A DNA stretch of 64,000 nucleotides from Cryptomeria japonica (lineage: Eukaryota > Streptophyta > Pinopsida > Cupressales > Cupressaceae), in assembly GCF_030272615.1 (NCBI RefSeq), contig NC_081406.1, positions 239,184,422-239,248,421 on the forward strand, given 5' to 3'. How positions within the stretch are numbered: position 1 is the first letter of the stretch; each line of letters opens with the position of its first letter. The notes beneath the pieces were generated by a model. That model did not search any database, had not been told where the DNA came from, and saw only the letters and a program-made list of their open reading frames with translations. The translations under genes were made by a program, and so were the position numbers. Positions 8,923 to 18,821 of the stretch are shown here, piece after piece.

Positions 8923-11900
8923 CTGCAACAAAATTATTCCACTCAATAAACTTAAGGCATACATGGCAATAATTTTTTTAATATAAGTAACAGTTTTGAT
9001 TACCTTTAAAGTCTGAATGCAGGGTTGAAGTGCTGATCTACACTCCGCTGACATGACCAAACACTTCAAATTCTCTATTCCCTCCAAACTTTGTATAACT
9101 GGAGACCTCCACGACGCCATTGTCTGCAAGCTCTCCAAGGACCTCGAATGTTCAAGCCCTTCGATTTTAACAACTTTGTTGCAATGTATTAAAGAGACCC
9201 TTTTGATGGAATGTAAACCTGCACAATTTGGGAGCTCTTTCAACCCTGGACAACATATATACAAGGTGGCCAAGCTGGACAGATTTCCAAGAGAGGACGG
9301 CAAGGTGGCCAAGATCGGACTTCCTATATTCAGCACTTGCAATTTTCTAAGTTTGCCGAAGTCACTGGGAAGCTCCGTTAGGGCTGTATGCACAACACGG
9401 AGCTCTCTCAGAAACACTTGATCTGTGATTTTATTTGGCAATTGTTCCAACTTCTTGCATCCGTCAAAGTTCAAATACTCCAGCTTACTTATGTTTTCCA
9501 GTACGTCGGATCTCAAGGTGAGTTCTTTACAACCACATAAACTGAGATAGTGAAGGTGTCTCAGCTGGTTAAAAGAATCTGGCAAAATCTGCAGCTGCTC
9601 ACAATTAGTCAAATCTACATTCCGCAGGTTTATGAGATCCCCCATACGGCTAGGTAACGAAGACAGCATTGAACACTCTAATAAATGTAGCGTCTCCAGA
9701 GATCGGAGATCACAAAACTCTTCTGGGAGATTCACCACTGCAGTACATTTTTTGAGAGCTATCATTTTCAAATTTGTGAGACGTCCTAATGACTTAGGGA
9801 TCCTTTGCATCATATAGGCGTCACCAATATGCAGTAATCTTAGCTGCAATGGAGGCTGCAGAGAGAGCAATTGTCGATTACATAAAACATGTACCAGTAA
9901 AAATAGTAAAATTGGAAGTGTAGTTCTAAGTAACTGGTAAAGAAAATACTTACATCTGAACTACCCCATAATCCAGTTAAGTAGTGAGCATTGGTGAATT
10001 CCAAAATTCGTAATCTTCTGAGTGACCATGACCGAAGTTTTTTCCCCATAAAGTTATCCAACCAAAGCCAGACAGGGTCTTCCAATGTTGCGCTCAAATA
10101 TTTAATAAAATATTCTTCTCTGCCAGTAAAAAGTTTTAATCCAAATGAGGAGGCTACAGGGTGCCCAAAATATCTGTTTAAGGTTCTAGCTGCCAGCTCG
10201 GTGAATTTTTTGAGAGGGTGCCGATGATGCAATCTTTTTACTCCGAATGAGGAGGCTACAGGGTGCCCAAAATATCTGTTTAAGGTTCCAGCTGCCAGCT
10301 CGGTGAATTTTTTGAGAGGGTGCCGATGATGCAATAGCTTATCAGCAGCATCTATCCCTCGAATAGACATTTCTCCCTGAATGGGAAAACCAGAAGTATT
10401 CAAGCAATGACTACTGACAGCTGAAAAGAGAAAATATTAAATGAAGCTCACCCTAGAAACGAAAAGAGAAACAAAATATTCAAGCAATGACTACTGACAG
10501 CTGAAAAGAGAAAATATTGAATGAAGCTCACCCTAGCTTGTTTCTGTATGTTACTTATTTTCTCTGGAAGCCATACACGAGAAGGTGTATGTCCACCTGC
10601 CAGATCCCTTCCCAAACCCCTCAGTTGGTCATGGAATAGCTTTTCAGCATATTCAAATCCAGCACCATCTATCCCTCGAATAGACATTTCTCCCTGAATG
10701 GGAAAACCAGAAGTATTCAAGCACTGACTACTGACAGCTGAAAAGAGAAAATATTAAATGAAGCTCACCGTACAAACGAAAAGAGAAACAAAATATTCAA
10801 GCAATGACTACTGACAGCTGAAAAGAGAAAATATTGAATGAAGCTCACCCTAGCTTGTTTCTGTATGTTACTTATTTGCCCTGGAAGCCATACACGAGGT
10901 GGTGTATGTCCACCTGCCAGATCCCTTCCCAAATCCCTCAGGTGGTCATGCATTGTTATACGATCATACCTATCCACATTAACCAGACACTTGTTAACAA
11001 GTGTTTCCCACCCCTGCAACCCACTCAACCCCGATCCATCCCATACTTCAATCGCTAATCTTTTACTTCTTCCGACGAAGAAACAAGCCACGTCCATGAA
11101 CATCTCTTTCTCTTCATCGTCCAATGCATCGTAGCTGACATTCAACCTCCCCTTAATATCTTCGGGCAACATTCGCAAGATCTTATGTAGCCGGGATTGC
11201 CAATAATCCTTGGACCTGCCATAAACTAGTCCTCCTAGGACCTCAAGGGACAAAGGCAATCCATTGCAAGTTTTTAAATACTTTCCAACAATGTCTTCAA
11301 ATCCCTCTTCTGGATGGAGTTGTAAGAAAGCGTGCCAACAGAAAAGCTGCTTGGCAAGGAGGGGGTTCAATGGCTTCATTTCATATATAGTTGAGCTCCA
11401 TTTTGCAAGGAGATCTAACTCGCGAGTTGTAACAATTACAAGACTGCCGGATGCAAGGCAGTCCTTGGTTGGCAACAGAGCATCCAGTTGCCTTTTATGG
11501 TCCACGTCATCCAACACGATGAGTGCACGAACAGATCTCAGCCGATTTGCGAGAATAGATTTGCCTTCTTCTATGTCGTCGAAGGATAAGTTATCGCCTT
11601 GGGCACCAAGATCCTTAAGAAGCTTTTCTTGCTTCTTGTGCAAAGAATTCCTACTTGCAGCATCTCGCACTGAAAATAAAATACTGGAAAATTGAAAGGA
11701 TGAGGATTTCCTGTTATACAACTCTTTAGCAAGCGTGGTTTTACCTGCTCCACCCATTCCCACTATCCCAACAATTTGAACATTGTTCTCGCTATCTACC
11801 CTTCTTTCATAATCCCGTACAATTTCATCCAGTCCGAAGGTCTTGTCGGCTACCAGAACGGGCACCTTGTCCAATGCCTTGATTACCATATTTACTATAT

Positions 11901-12798
11901 TCTTCAACAGCATCCCCTCATCTCTAAATATGTGCAATGGATATTGAACAAACATAAGAACTCAAGGGTAACAATAACCATATTTAGGATATTGAACAAT
12001 AACGATAATTAAAAAGAGAGAAAGATTAGGGTAATGCCTTGTGAGGACATTTGTTACTTACTCATTATCCTTGATCACGCAGCCAGAAAGACCAGAAACA
12101 AACTCGAGTGCCGTCATCCACTCGTCAAGCTTTCGCGGGGAGTATCTGCCCTTCTCCTGATATTGAGAAAACGCAGGAGCATAGATCCCTTTTCCTTCAC
12201 GCACCCAGCGCAGATCAGAAGGATCGACATGCAAGAAGAGAGGAATAATTTTGTTACCCATCTTAAGCATTGAAGACAGCTCTGCCAAACACCAAGGGGA
12301 TTCGGCATAGCATATAGAGAAAATGGCGATATGAAGGGAAGCAGTGCGAATGGCCTCTTCGATTTGTGCTGTAATGACATCACCCACTCTAAGGGAATGG
12401 ACATCAAGAAAGACGGAGAGTCCCAAATTGGTAAGTTTATTGCGGATGTTGGTGGCTAGGGTGTATTTGACGTCAGCTCCGCGATGATTGATGAAAACAT
12501 GGTACGAAGCAGAAGGGAGAGGAGAGGCGGAGGAGGAAACAGCAGACACAGACGACGGCACAACCTCCTCAAAAGTATTTGCAATCTGGGTAGGCGAAGG
12601 GGAAGTAGTGCCCATGGATTTGATTCGACTGCACACGACTAGCGCTCCAAACCCAAAGGCCGAGAAAACAAAAGAGTCCGTAAGCAAACGAGCAAACAAA
12701 TGTCTGAAGAATGTGATCCGCACTGCGCGCGAGGTATTGGAAAGAAAAGCTGAGAAGCCGCGTCTGTAAAAACCGTGTTGAAAGAGTCGTACAACCAT
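8488..12798 (-). CDS. TIR-NB-ARC-LRR (TNL) disease resistance protein, six exons
   Basis: An intracellular immune receptor: the TIR domain signals by NAD+ hydrolysis, NB-ARC is the nucleotide switch and the LRRs sense effectors. My exon model on the minus strand is 12062-12615, 10849-11923, 10532-10693, 9954-10376, 9004-9855 and 8488-8922. All five introns are GT-AG and all phases agree (first intron phase 2, the rest phase 0). This gives 1166 residues with no internal stop. An in-frame upstream ATG at 12798 would add 61 residues including a hydrophobic stretch. The third exon is a chimera made by a 317-bp tandem duplication, and the fourth contains a 34-codon duplication. The post-LRR tail resembles gymnosperm TNLs. 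It looks intact; expression is unknown. Confidence 0.88.
8923..9003 (-). other. 81-nt intron of the TNL, stop-free and in frame
   Basis: It is bounded by GTAATC and TTGCAG. Its length is divisible by three and it has no stop in the gene's frame, so the flanking exons read through it. Retention would add 27 mostly hydrophobic residues. Confidence 0.7.
9004..9855 (-). CDS. TNL exon 5: leucine-rich repeats
   Basis: It starts after acceptor CTCTCTGCAG with PPLQLRLLHIGDAY. About ten plant-type LRRs follow (for example LGRLTNLKMIALKKC, LRSLETLHLLECSML, LRHLHYLSLCGCKEL), with conserved Cys at the repeat ends. Later text, SIKRVSLIHCNKVVKIEGL and RSALQPCIQTLK, is typical of the end of the LRR in these proteins. 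The donor at 9003 is GTAATC, phase 0. The solvent-facing LRR residues are the likely effector-recognition surface. Confidence 0.88.
9954..10376 (-). CDS. TNL exon 4: NB-LRR linker with a 34-codon tandem duplication
   Basis: It starts GEMSIRGIDAAD after acceptor CCCATTCAG, matching the VRGI-type linker after NB-ARC in TNLs. Two copies of a 34-codon block (FTELAA.TLNRYFGHPVAS) follow. Then comes SWSLRRLRILEFTNAHY and GLWGSSD, the usual lead into the first LRR. The donor is GTAAGTAT at 9953, phase 0. The duplicated block is unusual for this position. Confidence 0.8.
10143..10346 (-). repeat. 102-bp in-frame tandem duplication in TNL exon 4
   Basis: Two 102-bp (34-codon) copies, 10143-10244 and 10245-10346, nearly identical. 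One visible change turns Arg (AAR) into Gly (AAG). Confidence 0.88.
10377..10977 (-). repeat. 317-bp tandem duplication within the TNL
   Basis: Introns 2 (10694-10848) and 3 (10377-10531) are both 155 bp and differ at about three positions. The copied end of exon 2 sits 317 bp away from its source. Each intron also holds two copies of a segment of about 50 bp (containing GACTACTGACAGCTGAAAAG), so the region has nested duplications. Confidence 0.88.
10532..10693 (-). CDS. TNL exon 3: chimeric duplicated exon, 54 codons
   Basis: It starts after acceptor CCCATTCAG with GEMSIRGIDG, exactly as exon 4 starts. After about 20 codons it switches to HDQLRGLGRDLAGGHTPSRV, a copy of the end of exon 2, and uses the same donor GTGAGC. 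Both splice phases are 0, so including or skipping the exon keeps the frame. It arose from a tandem duplication running from the end of exon 2, through intron 2, into the start of exon 4. Whether it is spliced into mRNA is unknown. It would insert 54 residues between NB-ARC and LRR. Confidence 0.75.
10849..11923 (-). CDS. TNL exon 2: NB-ARC domain
   Basis: It begins in phase 2 after the acceptor ATATTTAG. Motifs are in order: P-loop GMGGAGKTTLAKELYN, kinase-2 ALIVLDDVDH (the LDDVD form with final Asp is the TNL type), RNBS-B SLVIVTTRE, GLPL in CNGLPLSLEVLGG, and MHD in ITMHDHLRDLGRDL. Every residue needed for ATP/ADP binding appears present, so the switch should work. It ends at donor GTGAGC in phase 0 after NIQKQAR. 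The last 34 codons were copied into the next exon. Confidence 0.92.
12062..12615 (-). CDS. TNL exon 1: TIR domain
   Basis: The start at 12615 (MGTTSPSP) gives a short Ser/Pro-rich leader before the TIR core (SYHVFINHRGADVKYT). The BB-loop region reads FLDVHSLRVGD. The catalytic Glu of TIR NADases is present in SPWCLAEL. HVDPSDLRWV follows as in plant TIRs. The donor GTAAGTAA at 12061 ends the exon in phase 2 after KDNE. An in-frame extension to 12798 adds Arg/Phe-rich sequence and a hydrophobic segment (SFVFSAFGFGALVV). It could be a membrane anchor or 5' untranslated sequence read by chance. Confidence 0.88.
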
Positions 12799-14229
12799 TC
12801 AGTTGTTTCTTATCTTTTAGGGTTCACGCAAGGAGCTTAAACTGTCAGACGTGTCAGGTGCAGATTCATTCCAAGGGGTTTGGAGTACATTCCAGATAGC
12901 TTAGAGTGCAATATACGTAAGAGTATTGAAAATGTATCTAGGGTTGCAGATGGGATCGAATCTAGTTTATTATTGTAGTGGGTCGGAATCCATTTCTAAA
13001 AGACAAGCTGTGCAAGCACGAATTCGTTCTTTAGTGTATCTACCATTAATTTTGATTCCACTCTAATAAAAACATTTTTACAACTCTCAAATAAGATGAT
13101 TCCCAAAATGAAATGTATGTATGCAAATATTTGTAAAGGAAAGTATGACATGTAGAATAATAAACATTTAAGAAACTTTATTCAATTTTATTTTGTTAAT
13201 AACTTTCAAGTATACATAGTCAAATTTTATCTCACTTTTATCATTAATTTCAATTTTATTCTAATTTAAATTTTGTAATTATAAAATTTCCACAATTCAT
13301 AATGATGTTGTTTTATACTTTTAGATTTGACTGTGTACTTTATTATGCTGCATAAAACAACAATAAATAAGAATAAAATTTATGAAAGAAAATTTAAATC
13401 CATAAACATAAAACAACAATTTAAATATTATAAAAATAATTATCAAATAAGAATAATACCTAAAATGAAATGTATGCATGCTAATATTTATGAAGGACAA
13501 CTTTTAATGGAAGAAACATAAACACACATTGATCATTTTATTCAATTTTATTATATTAATAGCTCTCAAATATGAATATAGTTAAATCTACAATAGATGT
13601 TTGAAACTATGGAATGTGCAATGTATAATATAACTTCTATAAATAAACATTTGAGGGTGATTTTTGAAGAAAGTGAATAGAATAGAATTCTCGGAAGAAA
13701 TTTGTATTATACATAGCTAAAAATTAACGTGAGAAGTCATATGAAATCAAATTTGGCTGGTGCATATCATTTTGATTTGAGAGAAGGTGTGTTAGGATTG
13801 GAATGTGGTCACCAATATTAATTAATGGTTTTCATAATTTGAAATCTTGTTTTGGTAGTATTTATAAGTTTGTTTTGAGAGGTGATGTAAGAATTTTTAC
13901 ATTTGGTTGTGTCTTAGTAGGTAAGAATATTACAATTGGGATGTATTTGAATATTTAAAATGCACAAAATAAATAACATGTATTATTATTGATTTATAGG
14001 TGTTGTTTACAATGTTTTTTACTAGTGTTATATTGTAAAATAGTTTTTAATGGTGAGCTTGTGAACTATTTTTTAGTTATTGCATGGTAAATCAAGAGAA
14101 TGAGGTAGTAGGTGGGTATGGTGGAACAAGAAATTACTCAACCAGAGATGAAAAGTGGAAAAATTATATTTGTAATATGATCATTTATATTTGCAAGTTA
14201 GTCATCTATCATCTCCATGAAAGATAAAA
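12799..14229. repeat. AT-rich spacer upstream of the TNL with a diverged direct repeat
   Basis: No gene is seen. About 12799-13000 would hold the TNL promoter, but no convincing TATA box stands out. Sequence near 13100-13220 (AAAATGAAATGTATG and the following TTATTCAATTTTATT) recurs near 13460-13590, about 357 bp away. Confidence 0.5.
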
Positions 14230-15288
14230 TGTAATTTGGTTGTGCACATGTCATATTATTATTTTTGTAAATAAAATTATCTATTCCCATTCACTTAAAT
14301 TTGAAAATATGAAATGTAATTACCTAATCTTTTATTGGACCTATAGTTGATTTAACATATACTTGTATTTATTCATTAGTTACTTCTGAATTTGTTTGTG
14401 TTTGAAATTTTTAGCATCAACATTTTGAATCACGCTCTATTATCCATCATCAAGATAAAAGAGAGTTTAAAGGAGATGCATTATAGTTGCAAACCTCGGA
14501 CTAAATAAAGGGAAGTGGAAGGGAAGAAGTAAACATGAGGAATGAAGATGAAAATAAGAAATTAATTCAAAAGAAAAAATACAAAAGAAACCGAAAGATC
14601 AAAATGAAATAAAACTCGTGTGCCTATTAACTCCTTAGTAAGCTAAGAGGAAAAGACACCGATAGAAAACAAAAAAGAAAAAAGAAAAATTATAAAAGAA
14701 ACCAAGGAGATACCTAATACTATTAAATAAAACAATCGTAAGAAGAAAAAAAAAGAGAGTATAAGAAAATTAAAAGTAAATATAACTCACTGGCCTGGCA
14801 GCTCACGAGCTTCATGCCCTTGTTGGGCTATCGTGCTTGTAGGTCTGGACCTCCATCGAAAAAAATAAATAAAAAAATATTTTAGTCTAGTTCCATTATA
14901 GACTTTTTTTTTTTTTGATAAAAGTGGAATATGCCACTAATTTTTATTAATATATATTTTTTACACAGGATTCAAAGAGCATACCAGAGGAAAGAACCTG
15001 GAAAGAAAACCTCTGGTCACAGCTCATAAAATAAACCTATAACCATACCCTAACAGTTTATACAATGTGCCGCTTAGAAAATGCGGTCACCTATAATATC
15101 AATTTTTACATAAAAGTCGTCTGGCAATTAGCAGACCCATTAGAAAATTCTCTCAAAATAACCTTCTCTGCTACTAAAAGTGGAAGGAGACAGATGAAAC
15201 ATAACCCTGCTCCAAACCCATGAACCAAAATATATCTTCAATCTTGTGCTCAGGAAACCTTCACTTATAATGCAAAAACCAAGAGACT

Positions 15289-15789
15289 TTACAACAAGGA
15301 ATTCAAAAGCCATGAGCTAGAGCCTTCCAATGGAGGAGAAGAAGGAGGCACCGTTTGGATAGGCAAAACTAACACTAGCGAAGACTGAACTATGTGCATA
15401 GATTCTAAGAGAAAGTGAATTCCTACAAAAATATTAACAGCTGCAGCCAAGCAATCAGGTAATACATGGTCTAATAGAGCAACCATAGTAAACAATGAAT
15501 CATTGTATGAGTTAGATATCAAACCATTCCTTAAAATTGAGAGAAGTTCCCCATGCCAACCGGAAGATAGTAACTGAGAACGAGAAATAAAACCAGCATA
15601 CTCAAAATCACCAAATTCAAAATGGTAAATAGATAATGCACTATCTAAATCATCAGAAGAGTAGAAATGGGAGTTGAAATATGCATAAAAAATTGCCCTG
15701 ACCATAGCAGAATCCAGAAGCACATCCATACAGATAGTGAGAAACCGAGATGCAATATCAAAAAGAAAACAACCCGAGTTATCTGCCAA
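15289..15789 (-). CDS. Unrecognised 166-codon ORF in the 3' region of the LINE
   Basis: Open on the LINE's own strand, 1.2 kb after its RNase H. The product is rich in Leu, Ser and Phe with two hydrophobic stretches (LFDIASRFLTICMDVLL and CLAAAVNIFVGIHFLLES). No family is recognised. The surrounding 3' region (15289-16800) has several shorter frames and a diverged tandem repeat of about 200-235 bp (16400-16780). It may be 3' untranslated sequence that is open by chance, or a third LINE ORF. Confidence 0.25.
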   Translation of the reverse strand: MADNSGCFLFDIASRFLTICMDVLLDSAMVRAIFYAYFNSHFYSSDDLDSALSIYHFEFGDFEYAGFISRSQLLSSGWHGELLSILRNGLISNSYNDSLFTMVALLDHVLPDCLAAAVNIFVGIHFLLESMHIVQSSLVLVLPIQTVPPSSPPLEGSSSWLLNSLL

Positions 15790-16983
15790 CCATCACTTTC
15801 CCAAAATCTTGCGAAAAGATAGAGAAAAGTCCAACGAATAAACTTGAAACAGACACCCAAGCTTTTCATCATCCAAAGCATAAGAATCTTGGAAATCATA
15901 ATGTTTGCGAGGCATCAAAATGCGATAGCCCATTGGTTCCATAAAAAAGGATAATGCAAAGCCAAGAGAAAGCACAAGAGTATTAAAGAGCTCAATGTCA
16001 TTATAAGAGATCAACACAACCACGAAAGGATGACACAATAAATATTATCACAAGCAGGCCCAAAAAGATACATGCAACACAATAATGACAAACTGCCACC
16101 TTTATAAAAAATGATGACAATATCCTCATGATGCAAATAGCCATAAATCAAAAAAATGCAAAGCAATAAACCAAGATATCCACATGAGCGAGATCTCCCA
16201 TATATAATGAGAAACCTCAAAAAATTTGCCACCACTTGGAAAGGAAAGTAAAGGATGCAATAAAACTGAAAGCACCATCCAGATAGAGTACAATCACCAT
16301 GAGGTAAACACATAAAAACCATGCAGTCATCAAGGATTAAGCAAATGACATATGACAATAATGATAATTGCAGGGAAGATGTCAAGCGTACATAATATAA
16401 TTACCCCCGCACACCATAAATCCCAACTAATTTGCAATAAAGGTAAACCTGTACCGAGAGTGAGATTTACAAAGAAATGCAATCATAATGAATGTTGCAT
16501 GCCTTAATATAACCATCATACAAGGTACAAGGTCAATCTGATGCAAATGAGTTAGAAAATACAAACACAGAGTGAAAACAAAGAGTATAGCATGAAAATA
16601 AGAGCCCCCCACACACCACAAATACCAACCAAATGCCTAGGAAGCAAAAGCTCGAACCCAACCTAAGATAACACATAGTAATGTAGACATAATGAAGTAA
16701 TGAGGGTCCAAGAGTCTGACACCACCACATTAAACTACATGCCTGAGTATAATCACCAGACGAGGCACAAGGCCGTGCTTCTCCAAATACCTAGTAATAG
16801 TTAAATCAGATGAGGGGGTAAAGAACTAGGGGTCACCTCAACCAAGTTTTGGATATCCTCATCCAATGCTTTATTAGCTAGAAAGTCTACCACTGTATTA
16901 GCTTCTCTAAAATAGTGAACCATAGTGAAGGAATTAAACAAATCAAGCTAATCAAGAATCCTGTCCAACCAATACTTTAAATG

Positions 16984-17355
16984 CTAGGAGTGGGATGAGT
17001 GATTCGTAACCATGTAAAAAACTACCTGAGAATCCCCCTCAATAACAACATCCAACAAATGTAATAAAAGAAGCAAATCAAGACCCGTAGAGAGAGCATG
17101 AAGTTCAGACACATTGTTAGTCCCAAAGGTGATACATTGACATTGAGCTTTTAAGATACCAACCTTATCATCAGAGACCACAATCCCAATGGCAGATTTA
17201 CTCGAGTTGCCATGAGAGGCTCCATCAAAGTTCAATTTAAGTTTTGAAGGCGAAGGTGGCAACCAAACCACTTCCTTTCTGTTTACTAAAGGACGCGGTT
17301 GAGAAATTGCACCACTCAAAGGAAGTGTTTGCAAGGCTACCCAATGTTTGGTCAC
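16984..17355 (-). pseudogene. RNase H domain of the inserted LINE
   Basis: An RVT_3-type RNase H. KLKLNFDGASHGN carries the first catalytic Asp, ELHALSTGLDLL the Glu, and IEGDSQVV the second Asp. The frame stops at 16984, but the RNase H tail motif MVHYFREANTVVDFLANKA continues in line just downstream (about 16930-16870), so a stop or shift separates them. The tail removes degraded RNA after target-primed reverse transcription in related LINEs. Confidence 0.78.
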
Positions 17356-18393
17356 CCAATTATCCTAAGGTGTGAAAGTATTAAGCAGACTAGAGCCTTT
17401 AAAGATGAATGCCAAGAAAGTCTCAGAAATCAACTTCTCTATGCAAAAGAGCACATCATGCAGAGGGGAAAAATGTTTCTTAAAAAATCCTATTATTTCT
17501 CTCAAGCCAAATTTTCCAAATTAGAACAGAAGGAGCAATTATCCAAAGGCAAGCAAAAAATGTAGATGGAAATAACAGGGGCCAGGTCATGAAGTGAGAT
17601 CTAAGATCCTTACTAAGAGTAGACTTCCAATTTAATTTGTTAAAAAGCCAATTATATACTTGTTTTAATAAAAGAGTGTTTTATTAAATACTCTTTTATT
17701 TTTGTTCCTCTGTTTGTTGCATTAGGCTCCCTTTTCACTATGGTAGTGGCTTTCTATTTTTGTTTTTTCTTCCTCTATTTATTATTTAGTCATATTTGAT
17801 TATTTGTTTATTATGCAATACTTCTATATTATGTTTTCCCTTATTAATTCCTATTGATTTTATTATGTTTTAACCTCTTATATGTCACAGACTTTCAACA
17901 ATTTAATGTTTTATTTATAATGTTAACTCTTATACCATTTGTTGTTTATTTGTAAATTGTGTGTATGATTTCTTATTATCTTTCTTTTATCCATTCTCTT
18001 ATTTTTCCACAAGATTTTAATTTAATAGTCTTAGGTATCTATTTTTTCAATTGGTATCTTTTCTTCTTAACCTATTAAGGAGTTATTTGATCTTTTGATT
18101 TCTTTTGTATTTTGTATTTTTTTTCATCTTTTTTTCTTCTTGCTTACTTCTTCCTTTCACTTCTTTTAATTTAGTCTCTGGTCTACAATTATCATACATC
18201 TTTAAACTCTCTTTCATTATGATGATGGATAACAAAGTGTGATTTGAAACATCAATGTTAAAAATCTCAGGCACAATCAAATCTAAAAATAATTAATGAA
18301 TATTTTCATGGTTATTGAAATGTCATAGCATTAATGTATGTGTGTTTCCATATTATAAATAAAATTTGAAAAAAATGACAATTTTATACTTAT

Positions 18394-18529
18394 TGTTGGA
18401 ATTGTTTCCCGTTGCACCAAAAGCTCGAACTCTTAACACCCAATACAAACACCATATTTAACCTGATCCACGGGAGGCAGTTAAGCCATGTCACGAGTCT
18501 CCAAGGAGGTGTTAACCACCAAGTCAACA
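18394..18529 (-). repeat. 3' LTR of the TRIM
   Basis: 136 bp, TG...CA ends on the minus strand, preceded by a polypurine tract. Confidence 0.88.
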
Positions 18530-18610
18530 ATGTCCCCCTCAGCACAAAATGAGCCTTCAGTACCCACTGAAAGGAGACTCAAACCCATGACCCAAGGCTA
18601 TGATACCAGT

Positions 18611-18746
18611 TGTTGGAATCATTTTCCATTGAACCAAAAGCTCGAACTATCAATGCTAGATACAAACATCAGAATTTATCCGACCCATGGGAGGTGGTTA
18701 AGCCATGTCACGAGTCCCGAAAGAGGTGTTGACCACCAAGTCAACA
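18611..18746 (-). repeat. 5' LTR of the TRIM
   Basis: 136 bp, TG...CA ends on the minus strand, followed by a PBS. Confidence 0.88.
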
Positions 18747-18821
18747 CTTATAACTAATTCTTATATTATCAAATAGTAAGGCCTAGATTGTCAATTCCTT
18801 TCCTATGATACATACTTAGAA

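Larger units (their letters stand above)
14904..17647 (-). mobile_element. 5'-truncated LINE inserted in fold-back element A
   Basis: A poly(T) run at 14904-14916 is the poly(A) tail of a minus-strand LINE. The flanks share an imperfect 12-13 base duplication (CCATTATAGACTT on the left near 14893, CCAATTATATACTT on the right near 17648). Element B has uninterrupted sequence at the equivalent place, which gives the empty-site structure. The LINE keeps only its C-terminal zf-RVT and RNase H part (upstream text IWKIWLERNNRIF) plus about 2 kb of 3' region. It is a dead-on-arrival truncated copy. Confidence 0.75.
14230..18393. mobile_element. Fold-back element A (long inverted arms), split by a LINE
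   Basis: The left arm is 14230-14903 and the right arm is about 17650-18393. The right arm is an imperfect reverse complement of the left: GGAGATGCATTATAGTTG and CAAAATGAAATAAAAC on the left pair with related text on the right. The left arm is purine-rich and the right arm pyrimidine-rich. No transposase is carried, as in fold-back or MITE-like elements. The same arms recur in element B. A minus-strand LINE lies between the arms. Exact termini are not resolved. Confidence 0.65.
18394..18746 (-). mobile_element. TRIM (terminal-repeat retrotransposon in miniature), 353 bp
   Basis: Two direct repeats of 136 bp each (18611-18746 is the 5' LTR, 18394-18529 the 3' LTR) begin TGTTGACTTGG and end TTCCAACA on the minus strand. 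Between them are only 81 bp: a PBS TGGTATCATAG (18598-18608, two bases after the LTR) and a polypurine tract GAGGGGGACAT (18530-18540) next to the 3' LTR. A perfect 5-bp target-site duplication CTTAT flanks it (18389-18393 and 18747-18751). The LTRs are about four-fifths identical, so the insertion is old. It is non-coding and needs enzymes supplied by other elements. Confidence 0.9.

Noticed and set aside
12488-12769. 93-codon plus-strand ORF
   Set aside because: It is the antisense shadow of the TIR exon with no domain.
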